DNA from: Coemansia sp. RSA 922
Lineage: Eukaryota > Kickxellomycota > Kickxellomycetes > Kickxellales > Kickxellaceae
Assembly (NCBI GenBank): GCA_027577415.1
Contig: JANBQS010000595.1
Location: 1 to 14,921 of the forward strand
Reading direction: 5' to 3'
DNA: 14,921 bases
Shown piece by piece: positions 7,031-14,712 of the stretch (positions are counted from its first letter, which is position 1; the number at the start of each line of letters is the position of its first letter). The notes beneath the pieces are model-generated. The model made no database searches. It was not told where the DNA came from and worked only from the letters and a program-made list of their open reading frames with translations. Made by a program: the position numbers and the translations under genes.

Positions 7031-8773
7031 CTAGTAATATGACTGTAAAGTCCTAACACTTGGAATTTCATTCCTCCATCCGCCAAACAACAACCGACGT
7101 AGCCGCGTGGCATGCTGTCTGTACCCGTTCGAACTGATGATCTTTTTCATGTGTGCCATGAACAACTCGCGATCCCCAGATAAAACAGCAGCGTAGTCAA
7201 AATTAGGACATACCAACGCCAGCAATAGCATGTATTTGACTGCCACTTTGACATCCGCATCATATAGCTCTGCCCGCCAGCAGCGGAACCGCTCTCCTAT
7301 TGGCGCATAGTTAGCAATGACATAGGCAGGGAGATTCTGGTCCGAGATACCACTAGGCCAGGTTCTAGGTTTTGCAAAAATAGTGTGCAGGTCCGTGAGA
7401 TTTGGTAATGCCTTGACCAACGCCATCACATCCCAGAGATCCATTGACATGCTTGACAACGATAACACCTGGATGCATGTATACCCGTCAAGCGATGGTA
7501 TTACGAACTGAAGCTCTGAACTGTCTATATCGTGTTCAAAGTGGCGTACGCAAGCATTAGGACCAATGCTCAGCGCAGTCTGCATATACGGGACATCCGT
7601 ATCTAACATGGCCCGTGTGCGAGTTTGAAAAAGCATAAGACTGACACACTGTAGTTTCGGATGGCTGTCATGCGTAAAAACCTGGCGCTCTTTAAGAATC
7701 CCGATTACACGAGAGTATAGAGCCATGCTCAGGTACTCGAGTGTATCGGCATTACCTCTAAACGGTGTGTCGTCGCCAAAGGGATACGAGCCTTTAAAGC
7801 TCAGATAACGGAGATTGGGAAAGGGTGTTGCGCCAGGGAAAACCGGCAATTGCTCTTGCTCTTGCTCCTCAATATCCCAACTCAAACACGTACCAAGTTC
7901 TAGCACGCGTAAACTAGGGTACTGTACATAGCAGCCGTCAGCGTTCTGGAGATGTTGAGTTAAGTTTTCTACCTTGCCCAAACTAATCTTCAGTGTTCGC
8001 AACGTCGGCGCGTTATGTCGCGCTAACTGCATCAGCAGATTACCATTGACTTGATTGTCGTCCATATGAACTAGGCTACAGATGCCAGTTAGTGGTGGTT
8101 CGAGACGCATTGGACGGCAGTTGTAGCTGTGCTCAATGGTATTGCCGAGCTGACCGAGTTGCGCGACAAGGCTGTTGAAATGCTGAACGGCAAATTGGGA
8201 TTCGTTGTCCGAACGTGACTGCAACGAAATACAAACTTTCCTCGTAGTCGGCACCATCAGTCTAATGCGCTGTACAAAGGCGCCAATGTTGGGTTCAATA
8301 TCTTGCGCAGCGGGAATACTGGCCAGTCGCCGTTGCTCTTTTGTCGTCCGAGTCAACGTGACTTTCAGTGAGCGGACCATCGGAAACAAAAAGCCACCAT
8401 GAGTTGTACGCAATAGCTCCTTCAACGCAGTTCCGTTGTACACGCTAAACGTTCCAAAAGTAATATCCAGTTCTCGCGCATGAAGATGCGTCGAAAAGCC
8501 AATGCCCCTGAGTCGCTCTGGCCACAAAATCATTTTGTCTTTGCCTTGATCGGAAAAGCAACTGAGGTCTAGCTTGTGGATCCTGCAGTAGCGAGTAAGA
8601 ACAGCAGCGCGAAAGTCCCGACAAACGCTCATCAGCGGTATCAAAAGTACTGCATACGCATCAGGGCTTTCGGTTTCGGTGTCAAACAGCAAGCGACTGC
8701 TACCTGCGACGTGGCCAACAATCAGCTCAACAATGTGAGACGGAAGAATCTGGAACAGAGATAATGTGCACAT
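7031..8773 (-). CDS. F-box/leucine-rich-repeat-like protein (580 aa)
   Basis: The ATG at 8773 is the first in frame; the codon before it is TTG. Residues 4-60 resemble an F-box: FQILPSHIVELIVGHV, a spacer with an acidic loop, then IPLMSVCRDFRAAVL. Irregular leucine-rich units run from about 257 to 467 (TLRTLKISLG, PSLRVLELG, PNLRYLSFKG, DTLEYLSMAL, CIQVLSLSSMS, PNLTDLH). The last 80 residues form a conserved-looking cap with LVCPNFDYAAV at 520-530, and part of this cap is repeated in the decayed copy at 8891-9120. F-box proteins recruit substrates to SCF ubiquitin ligases through Skp1, with the LRR region as receptor; that role is inferred. No introns or membrane segments are visible. TATATA at 8817-8822 is a likely promoter element. 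Very low similarity between members of this fungal family makes the exact partner unpredictable. Confidence 0.75.
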   Translation of the reverse strand: MCTLSLFQILPSHIVELIVGHVAGSSRLLFDTETESPDAYAVLLIPLMSVCRDFRAAVLTRYCRIHKLDLSCFSDQGKDKMILWPERLRGIGFSTHLHARELDITFGTFSVYNGTALKELLRTTHGGFLFPMVRSLKVTLTRTTKEQRRLASIPAAQDIEPNIGAFVQRIRLMVPTTRKVCISLQSRSDNESQFAVQHFNSLVAQLGQLGNTIEHSYNCRPMRLEPPLTGICSLVHMDDNQVNGNLLMQLARHNAPTLRTLKISLGKVENLTQHLQNADGCYVQYPSLRVLELGTCLSWDIEEQEQEQLPVFPGATPFPNLRYLSFKGSYPFGDDTPFRGNADTLEYLSMALYSRVIGILKERQVFTHDSHPKLQCVSLMLFQTRTRAMLDTDVPYMQTALSIGPNACVRHFEHDIDSSELQFVIPSLDGYTCIQVLSLSSMSMDLWDVMALVKALPNLTDLHTIFAKPRTWPSGISDQNLPAYVIANYAPIGERFRCWRAELYDADVKVAVKYMLLLALVCPNFDYAAVLSGDRELFMAHMKKIISSNGYRQHATRLRRLLFGGWRNEIPSVRTLQSYY

Positions 8774-8816
8774 CAAATAGGCTGAGAATCAAGTAATAAA
8801 GAAGGAGAAAAAAGTG

Positions 8817-8822
8817 TATATA
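8817..8822 (-). promoter_or_regulatory. TATA-like element of the F-box gene
   Basis: TATATA reads the same on both strands and lies 44 nt upstream of the F-box gene's ATG, a spacing that would give a very short leader. This is the only TATA-like sequence close to that start. Confidence 0.35.
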
Positions 8823-8890
8823 GAAACAAAGGCAAATAAATCGCAACGACTGCGGTACCAAGTACCAGATATCTTCTTTGTAAGTCCCGA

Positions 8891-9120
8891 TTATGGACGC
8901 GGATTCTTTCTAGCTGCGGTTGGATCTACAACTAAAAGGCAACTAAATGTCCATTGCGCTGCTATTAGACAATAATGTAGCTTGTTGCTAAAAAAGACTT
9001 TATCCTTCACATGGGTCATAGACAGCTCACGATGTGAGGTCATAGCTGTGTAGTCAAAGTTTGGACATGTCAAAGCCACTACCACAACACATATGTTATC
9101 TTTATCAATGTTAACGCTAC
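8891..9120 (-). pseudogene. Decayed C-terminal fragment of an F-box/LRR paralogue
   Basis: The minus-strand frame contains VVALTCPNFDYTAMTSHRELSMTHVKDKVFFSN, which aligns with LLALVCPNFDYAAVLSGDRELFMAHMKKIISSN, the last exon part of the neighbouring F-box protein. The nucleotide match is also visible (for example GTAGTCAAARTTWGGACAT in both on the plus strand). Beyond this core the two differ: the fragment's C-terminal end no longer reads like the neighbour's, and upstream the frame has no ATG and no F-box or LRR region. It lies just upstream of the intact gene in the same orientation, so a tandem duplication followed by loss of most of one copy is the simplest reading. Confidence 0.7.
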
Positions 9121-9220
9121 TGCTGTTGCCTTGAGCATTCCGACCGAACAAGATAAAGCAAAACTTTTAAAACAATATTAATACTGAAACAACTAACACG
9201 AGAAAACATAATAATTATAC

Positions 9221-10192
9221 CTACTTGGCTACCAAATGCGAGTAGTCAGGCCTTTTCAATAATTTAAAACCCTTGGACAGCGACTCACGCTTATCCAATT
9301 CCTCATCATCAATATGCAACGACCTGGTCAACCTCTTATCAGCCAGCGCGATATGGGTTGGTTTTCCATCGCCAAACAACGAATCCCTGTTGTTAGCCAA
9401 GTATGATGGCAGATTGCGCATCGATGAGAACTCTTGCCGGGGCATTGGCATTTTACTGTTCCGTGTCGCCAAATCGTGCAAGTTCGTGTACAATGTCTGC
9501 GACCTATTGCGGTTAATAGCGTTGACCGATAGAGATGTACGATAGTCCTCAGTGGGCGAGAGTGCCATGACCTCGTCCATCCAGTTCATGCGACTCACGC
9601 GATCAATTTTGGCTTGATCGATAACAGGCGGCTCAACCATTACAATGCTGCCGCGCTTCGTGCTTGCGCTCTTGCTGCTCATTACCGATCCCTGTCGTTT
9701 GAGCGACACTGTAGACGCAGCCATTTCCCGCGTTGTGTATATTGATGTCGCGGTATGTACGCTGGCTGGTTTGGCGATCGGTGACATGACAAAGCTGGCG
9801 GAATCCAGGACGCAGGTCTCCATGGGTGCCTCGATATCTACGCGCTGCTTGCTGCCCCTGGTCAATAGTATGCGTCGGGCGATTATCAGATAGTCGCTGC
9901 ATATCGTGCAGCATAAAGTTAGATAGAAACCGGCTATGGGCACCATGCCCAGAACTAGGAGTATAATGGTGGATACCCAGATCTCGAACCGCTCGCGGTA
10001 GGGAATGGATACTAGTTGGTTGACGCGGTGGATGAATATGGCGGTTTGTATGAATACTATGATGTTGCCGATAATTGGCACGAATTGTAACAGTGGGTGG
10101 AGTGCATAGGAAAATCGCGGGTGGTAGGGTGTGCGGTCGTATCTGTTGGCTAGCTTCTGTAGCTCAGTAAACGCGTATCCGGAACCGTCCAT
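9221..10192 (-). CDS. DUF4112-like membrane protein, array member 1 (323 aa)
   Basis: Residues 31-56 and 71-105 are hydrophobic, the first holding FVPIIGN (37-43) and the second GMVPIAG (82-88). A twin 'P-I-x-G' arrangement around a linker with basic and aromatic residues is the hallmark I associate with the uncharacterised DUF4112 family. The rest (about 115-323) is a polar Ser/Thr-, Arg- and Met-rich tail with no recognisable domain, probably cytosolic and phosphorylated. Function is unknown; an integral membrane protein is the only safe statement. The ATG at 10192 is supported by the domain starting soon after. Short tandem repeats of TAATGAGA lie in its leader (10208-10229). Two similar genes follow upstream in the same orientation (10935-11795 and 12175-13086). 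Confidence 0.65.
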   Translation of the reverse strand: MDGSGYAFTELQKLANRYDRTPYHPRFSYALHPLLQFVPIIGNIIVFIQTAIFIHRVNQLVSIPYRERFEIWVSTIILLVLGMVPIAGFYLTLCCTICSDYLIIARRILLTRGSKQRVDIEAPMETCVLDSASFVMSPIAKPASVHTATSIYTTREMAASTVSLKRQGSVMSSKSASTKRGSIVMVEPPVIDQAKIDRVSRMNWMDEVMALSPTEDYRTSLSVNAINRNRSQTLYTNLHDLATRNSKMPMPRQEFSSMRNLPSYLANNRDSLFGDGKPTHIALADKRLTRSLHIDDEELDKRESLSKGFKLLKRPDYSHLVAK

Positions 10193-10521
10193 GATATTAC
10201 AAACAATAATAATGAGATAATGAGATAATGAATATGCCTATGCAAGGTGATGAAAAAAGTGAGATTGGGGTGGTAAAAAAAAAACAATGTAAAGTGGAAG
10301 AGAAAAGAGAACGTGGGCACATCCTTCGTTGTATGCCTTTATCGGGCCAAGCTCTCCAACCAAAAGGGGAGTTCTCGTAGTTTTTTTTGCTTCCATCCCA
10401 TCCGCCGGTCTTAGCTATAAAGACGGGGTGGGAAAGCATGGCAGACGATTTTTCTTTTGTCAGAAAGGCTATTGAGTAATAAAAAGGGTGAAATGCATGC
10501 AAGAAGTATTGCTCTGACAAA

Positions 10522-10537
10522 AAAGAACCGGTTCTTT
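10522..10537. repeat. Perfect 16-bp palindrome (AAAGAACCGGTTCTTT)
   Basis: Every base pairs with its partner around the centre at 10529/10530. It lies 18 nt before a plus-strand TATA box. It could be a binding site for a dimeric transcription factor; no factor is assigned. Confidence 0.6.
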
Positions 10538-10722
10538 ACGACAAAGCCAATGATTATAAATAGAATCTATTCTTTATAAAAAGCCCTTTTTAAGCGCCTG
10601 GTACAAAGAGAGAGAAAAAGCAAAACACACCATGCTCCTGCTTTGTAGGCATGATGGCTTTTATACAATGAATGTGGTTGAGCAGAAAAAAAGCCCAAGT
10701 TGTTATTTGTTTGTGTACTTGG

Positions 10723-10738
10723 ATCCGGGATCCCGGAT
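10723..10738. repeat. Perfect 16-bp palindrome (ATCCGGGATCCCGGAT)
   Basis: Perfect dyad centred at 10730/10731. It contains CCG-N6-CGG and CGG-N4-CCG arrangements, which are the kind of paired triplets bound by Zn2Cys6 factors in fungi. A GATATC follows directly. A regulatory role is inferred only. Confidence 0.6.
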
Positions 10739-10934
10739 ATCGGACTCTTTGTACTCTTTGCATCAGCTCCTAAGGCTCTCATTTTTTGATTATTCTTTGA
10801 ATACGACTTTTTTTTTTTTTTTTTTTCAAGATAGCCGTATCTAGATTAAGATTCAACGTGAACAATGCATTAATAAAAAAGTGAGATGATATACAGGTAA
10901 TAACTAAATGGTGTGGTTTCAAGAATGAGTATTT

Positions 10935-11795
10935 CTAGTATGCGGTGCCCCAGATCCAGCTACTCATATATGCCACTGGAGCATAGAGCCAGCCCTGCGT
11001 ATACGCCTGCTCCTCGTGCATGTGGGTTTCAAGGCTGCCCTTTTCCAAAGACTCGCCGTTAGCAGTCGTAGCTGCAGACATTGGTGCCAGCCTTGCTGCT
11101 TCATGGCAGTCAGAAAGATCGATGACAGTACTGGCCGCGTCATCGGTAGACGAGCTGTGCACGGAAATGGCGGCATCATCCGCTGCGTAGCGCAATAGCT
11201 CAGATATGGACACGCGCGGGCTAGAGTACACAGAATACGATGCCGAGGCTACCGAGCCTACCGAACAGGCCGAGTGTGCCGAAGCCACCGACATTCTATT
11301 GCTGCTTGCGGGCGCCGTTTGCTCACGTTTAAAAACTGGGCTCTTGTTGAACAATTTCTCCATATGAGCTGGCATCAAAGTGTCGGAATTTGTTTCTTTG
11401 CGGTAAATAGTCTTGTCTTCGTTAGCCTGTAATGTCGACTCGACAATGGCCAAATTGCGCTTATTGCATTTGAAGCAGCGAGTGAATATTATGTTGACAA
11501 TGGGGATAAACCCTAATACAGATGTCAATATGAGGTTGGCGAGCATCTGGCGACGCGCTGGCTTGGGAAGACTGGTGGCACGGCATAGTCTTTTGTAGTG
11601 CCGGGTGTTCCAAAATATGACTACCGGATTAAACAAAGGCAGGAGTAGCCAGTATTCAGACGCCGTCAGCAGAAAAAGTCCAATGTAACTTGTGTCGAGC
11701 TGCGCAGTGGCCGTACGCAAGTCGTCGAGTACCAGAGATTGGGCCTGCGACATGTGGCGGTACGTGTACGCGCGTGGAAGCCCGCGTGGATTCAT
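10935..11795 (-). CDS. DUF4112-like membrane protein, array member 2 (286 aa)
   Basis: The ATG at 11795 is used because the frame upstream of it, back to 11855, has no ATG, only a TTG. A later Met at residue 15 is also possible. Hydrophobic segments lie at about 38-61 (with LPLFNP at 52-57) and 84-106 (with GFIPIVN at 95-101), separated by a basic linker (RHYKRLCRA, RRQM). The same two-segment plan is found in members 1 and 3, but the first PIIGN motif has become PLFNP. A CxxC pair (RCFKCNKRN, 106-114) follows the second segment. The tail is Ser-rich, with a low-complexity Ser/Ala/Val stretch (about 170-200) and ends near aromatic residues (WLYAPVAYMSSWIWG). Function is unknown. The weak match to the family makes this the least certain of the three paralogues. 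Confidence 0.55.
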   Translation of the reverse strand: MNPRGLPRAYTYRHMSQAQSLVLDDLRTATAQLDTSYIGLFLLTASEYWLLLPLFNPVVIFWNTRHYKRLCRATSLPKPARRQMLANLILTSVLGFIPIVNIIFTRCFKCNKRNLAIVESTLQANEDKTIYRKETNSDTLMPAHMEKLFNKSPVFKREQTAPASSNRMSVASAHSACSVGSVASASYSVYSSPRVSISELLRYAADDAAISVHSSSTDDAASTVIDLSDCHEAARLAPMSAATTANGESLEKGSLETHMHEEQAYTQGWLYAPVAYMSSWIWGTAY

Positions 11796-12174
11796 TGACC
11801 GAAAGCGATTTGTAAATGAAATAAATATATGTAGTTGGTTAAAGTAAATTTGCAAGTGAAAAAAAAGAAGAACGAAGGAGAAGAACAGAGGGCCTAGAGT
11901 TAATAGCAGTTTAAGTCGTGGTTTGGAGCAAACTCGCCTTTATTCAAGGACTCCTTTGCTTCATTGTTTCCTTTACCCTCGCAATGTTAGCCCCGTGGTC
12001 ACCTCTTTGTTTTTTCCCTTGCTCTTTGACTGAAAGATGGAAAAAAAGGCGAGGAGTGATTGCTCAAAGGGTCTCTCTGCCTTTGGTCTATTGTTTCTTT
12101 TACATGCTCAAAGCTACAAGTGTGGAAAAAGAATTCTATTTTTATTCAAAAGTACACGTGTATGCTAACAAATA
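11796..12174. other. Intergenic region between DUF4112-like genes 2 and 3
   Basis: Contains the promoter of member 2 and the 3' end of member 3. A minus-strand AATAAA at 12141-12146 lies about 30 nt past the stop of member 3 and is a good poly(A) signal. Just upstream of member 2 the leader is purine-rich (about 11855-11890). Apart from short frames without support, nothing else is seen. Confidence 0.55.
12141..12146 (-). terminator. Poly(A) signal of DUF4112-like gene 3
   Basis: AATAAA on the minus strand, 29 nt downstream of the stop codon at 12175. Confidence 0.5.
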
Positions 12175-13086
12175 CTATTTTTTTAGTGGCCAATTGTCGA
12201 GGTAAGACAGGCGGTCCATGTAGTTGTTCTTTAAGAAATCTGCTTCCTCGGGCATAGTTGATGCGCGCATGCTATCGAATGAGTGTTTTCTTGTGCTTAT
12301 GCCATCGTCGTAGTACTCTGAATCACGGGAAGCATAGGCGCGCTGGTTGTTGGTGGGAACGGGACAGAACGAGCTGTATCCATGTCTTTCACCTTCCTGA
12401 GGTTTGTTTCCGTAAGATGGCGGGGGAGGAGACAGGTCAGCGGGTGCATAGCGTCCCTTTTCTGGCGGAGCCGCAAATCTCAACTGGTTATCGTCAATAG
12501 AACGGGCTGGAGGTGGCCTGCTGGGCGTCAGTACGGGCATTTCAATGAGGTCGGTGTTACGGTTAGTCGGACGGATAGACGACATGTTGCTGACCATCGT
12601 ATCGCGTACTGGGAATTCAGCACGAGCTCCCGGGATCGACTCGCCGTGGTAAAGACCCTTATTGTTAATATCTTTGCTAAATAGCGTCCAGCACGTGTAG
12701 AGCGGCTTCAGTTTATATGTAGCCCAAACTCCAATAAATGGAATGAAACCGACTGCAAACATGGCTCCACTATAGGCCATCATGTAAAGGGTGGTCGATG
12801 TGCTCAAGCAGTCGAACTTCATTGACTGGTAGATGAAGCGACTGGTGAGCCAAAATATAAACAGGTTGCCGATAATAGGGATGCACTGAAGCTGAGCTAC
12901 TTTGGTTGATTTGGGCGATATTTTGTATAGTCGTGGGAACAGCGGGACAATGTAATTATCATAGTCGAATACTACTCGCTGTAGACGCTTAAAGTCCTCG
13001 GCTTCTTCGTATAGCATTGCGCGTCGGAACTGCCTGGGCTCGGGGTGCCGGACGTATGACTGAGCTCTGCTAATTGGCGTGGACAT
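12175..13086 (-). CDS. DUF4112-like membrane protein, array member 3 (303 aa)
   Basis: Starts at the ATG at 13086. After a polar N-terminus, hydrophobic segments at about 65-86 (CIPIIGN at 68-74) and 99-121 (GFIPFIG at 113-119) show the same twin P-I-x-G plan as array member 1, including an almost identical PIIGN motif. A short third hydrophobic/aromatic segment (YTCWTLF) follows. Residues 150-303 are a disordered tail with Pro-rich runs (PSRPPPARS, SPPPPSYG) that could bind SH3- or WW-type partners. Function is unknown. The upstream DNA holds repeated octamers (13153-13184) and repeated TTTATGCT motifs. All three paralogues run in the same direction. Confidence 0.65.
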   Translation of the reverse strand: MSTPISRAQSYVRHPEPRQFRRAMLYEEAEDFKRLQRVVFDYDNYIVPLFPRLYKISPKSTKVAQLQCIPIIGNLFIFWLTSRFIYQSMKFDCLSTSTTLYMMAYSGAMFAVGFIPFIGVWATYKLKPLYTCWTLFSKDINNKGLYHGESIPGARAEFPVRDTMVSNMSSIRPTNRNTDLIEMPVLTPSRPPPARSIDDNQLRFAAPPEKGRYAPADLSPPPPSYGNKPQEGERHGYSSFCPVPTNNQRAYASRDSEYYDDGISTRKHSFDSMRASTMPEEADFLKNNYMDRLSYLDNWPLKK

Positions 13087-13480
13087 TTGGTAGTGTGATA
13101 GTACAAGTGAAAATAAAATCGAGCAGTGATAGTTTTACAGTGATATAGAAAAAAAAATGTAAAAATGTAAAAATGCAAAAATGCAAAAAATAAATAAACC
13201 AAGAGTCCTTTTTCTCGAGAGCACAGGCAGCCTACATGCTTTTTTTTATTTATGCTACATCTTTGCAAGAAAGGTGAAAGGGGTGTGTCGTAGTAAGAGC
13301 GTGTCTCATCCTCGCAAAGCATAAAGACTTTCACCAGTTTTGTTAAAGGAGAAAAAAAAAAGTTCTTTGACTCGATAAAGAAACACCTTTTCCTTTATGC
13401 TCATAAACGCTTGCTGGGAAAAGAGATAAAAGGAAAGCGTTGTGTTTGTGTTAAAAAGAGCACTTTCGCTTTTCTTTTTT
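13087..13480. other. Promoter region of DUF4112-like gene 3
   Basis: No gene is seen. It holds four tandem AAAAATGY octamers (13153-13184), three copies of a (C/A)TTTATGCT motif (13248-13256 +, 13318-13326 -, 13393-13401 +), and an 8-bp inverted repeat GGTGAAAG/CTTTCACC (13273-13280 and 13328-13335). These lie within about 350 bp upstream of the minus-strand gene and look like promoter sites. Past 13401 the sequence runs into the retroelement remnant. Confidence 0.45.
13153..13184. repeat. Four tandem octamers AAAAATGY
   Basis: Two AAAAATGT units followed by two AAAAATGC units, 67-98 nt upstream of the ATG of the minus-strand gene. A replication-slippage repeat in the leader or core promoter. 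Confidence 0.7.
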
Positions 13481-13481
13481 T

Positions 13482-13667
13482 TTGACACTACTGCTTCTGG
13501 ACCAACAGATCAAGGAAATCATCAAAACCTGGGTGGTAAATGCTCCACACGCCAAGCCACGCCAGCAACAACGAGTGGATGCTTCATCATGCAGTGTAGT
13601 GGACAAACAAGTAACTGCCAACCATATTCCCGAGGCTATTGAAAAAGACTACAATGAAGCTATGTAA
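13482..13667 (+). pseudogene. Possible N-terminal remnant of the gag-like element
   Basis: A 61-codon frame without ATG, beginning after a poly-T tract. It reads as a reasonable protein segment (DQQIKEIIKTWVVNAPHAKP, then IPEAIEKDYNEAM) and ends in TAA. It lies 240 bp before the gag-like frame and in another phase. It may be the N-terminal part of the same element, broken by mutation or separated by an intron (candidate donor GTAAAC at 13664, candidate acceptor ending TTCTCAG near 13758), although joining them that way does not restore the gag frame. A chance ORF is possible. Confidence 0.25.
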
Positions 13668-13909
13668 ACAACCCAAGTATAGGTTCCGTCCTGCTGCTTT
13701 CGCCACGCTTTACTGGTACACATTTTCATTACTATATTGCTTTACTTTGCTTCTCAGCTCAAGTAAAAGTTTGTCTCGTAAGCTCATATTCCGCTGCAAC
13801 TCGGTTCAACACACTTGGTTCTGCGTGCCTTGTTCCTTGTCAGCCCAGCTCATTCCAGGACAGACCGCTGCCGGAACCGAAGCAAGCTACGTTCGATATC
13901 CCTCTCGGT

Positions 13910-14428
13910 ATGTCGTTGTATGACCAAGAATGGAAAATGGCGGTCTATGGCATTCCGTTATTTGATGGGTCTTCCCCGATCCTGACCAGAGCATGGCTCG
14001 ACAACGTGGAAGAATGCTTCCCGCTTACCGAGGATGGCAAGGACATGCGTGGTTGCTTAGCGAGGATTCGTCTAACTGGTAAAGCTGAAAAGTGCATGCG
14101 TCGCTTGATACCCAATGACTGGGAGGGATTTCGTGAGAGAATGATAGACAACTTTAACCCCGACGTCGCGTATGCTCAGATGACGGCAGCTATTACATCG
14201 GGCAAGAGGTATATTGGGCTCGGCAAAATCAGGGCTATCGAGGCTGCTGAAGACGACTATAATGATATACTGACCTACCATGGCACGAAAAGTACTGAGC
14301 TCGCGCCATTCATCCTGATCGCTTTGTGTAAGCTCTTCCCATCTCAGGTTATCACTGCGGCCCAGCTTGATTTGTACGGCGACTTTAAGAGGCAGATATT
14401 TGGCTTACGCATTCTGATTAGCACTTGA
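13910..14428 (+). mobile_element. Retrotransposon gag-like fragment (172 codons), no pol
   Basis: The frame resembles the capsid region of LTR-retrotransposon Gag (Pfam retrotrans_gag type): YGIPLFDGSSPILTRAWLDN, then a helix with CLARIRLTGKAEKCMRRL, then NDWEGFRERMIDNF, an amphipathic stretch and a C-terminal helical region up to IFGLRILIST and TGA. This order (PxFDG, W, L-x-G-x-A, W-x-x-F-x-x-x-x-x-x-x-F) is typical. The frame is open upstream to a TAG near 13680, but 13910 is its first ATG. No zinc knuckle, protease, reverse transcriptase or integrase follows: within 285 bp the next host gene begins. No LTRs were recognised. It is a truncated copy or a host-retained gag gene; the intact 172 codons leave both open. 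Confidence 0.5.
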
Positions 14429-14448
14429 TTTTCTTTTGGTGGGACAGT

Positions 14449-14472
14449 GATATGCTTATCATACGATGATAA
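14449..14472. promoter_or_regulatory. GATA-factor sites with inverted pair upstream of the aminotransferase gene
   Basis: GATA at 14449-14452, then TTATCA (14456-14461) and TGATAA (14467-14472) facing each other across 5 nt. These match the WGATAR sites used by fungal nitrogen-regulation factors. They are 240-265 nt before the start of a branched-chain aminotransferase gene, whose expression is nitrogen-responsive in yeast. The link is inferred. Confidence 0.45.
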
Positions 14473-14603
14473 CTTACAATATAGCTGGCCCTAATTCGGA
14501 AGCACTCGCGCATGGTTAGTTTCCGGTTTTGATTGCCAGGCAGGCCCAAATGAATCACATTATACTTGTTGATGGAAACTGGCAGTCCCGCTTTTTTTTT
14601 ACC

Positions 14604-14610
14604 TATAAAG
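14604..14610 (+). promoter_or_regulatory. TATA box of the branched-chain aminotransferase gene
   Basis: TATAAAG, 102 nt before the ATG at 14713, followed by a pyrimidine-rich leader. Confidence 0.5.
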
Positions 14611-14712
14611 AGCGTGGGGATCGAGGGACAAAACACAAGCCACCTTCCATTTCTTCTCCGCTCCGTCTCCATTATATTTTTTTTTTTATCATTATAAGCC
14701 TTTTTATTTACA

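Larger units (their letters stand above)
10193..10934. other. Intergenic region between DUF4112-like genes 1 and 2
   Basis: Must hold the promoter of array member 1 and the 3' end of member 2. It contains two perfect 16-bp palindromes (10522-10537 and 10723-10738), plus-strand TATA boxes at 10416-10422, 10555-10562 and 10575-10583, and a 19-T tract at 10808-10826. The TATA boxes point away from member 1. They precede an ATG (10632) opening a 70-codon frame that runs through the poly-T tract, giving a run of Phe, and I do not accept it as a gene. An uncharacterised plus-strand transcript is possible. Confidence 0.5.

Noticed and set aside
7110..7130. GTTCGAAC, resembling a tRNA T-arm
   Set aside because: It is inside the F-box coding region and no cloverleaf could be built around it.
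10632..10844. 70-codon plus-strand ORF behind TATA boxes at 10555 and 10575, with good ATG context
   Set aside because: The frame passes through a 19-T tract, giving a run of Phe, and reads as no known protein. It is kept only as a possible transcript.
12972..13334. 120-codon minus-strand frame overlapping the start of DUF4112-like gene 3
   Set aside because: It is in a different phase, is low-complexity (Phe/Tyr runs from the A/T-rich leader), and competes with a clear domain-bearing frame.
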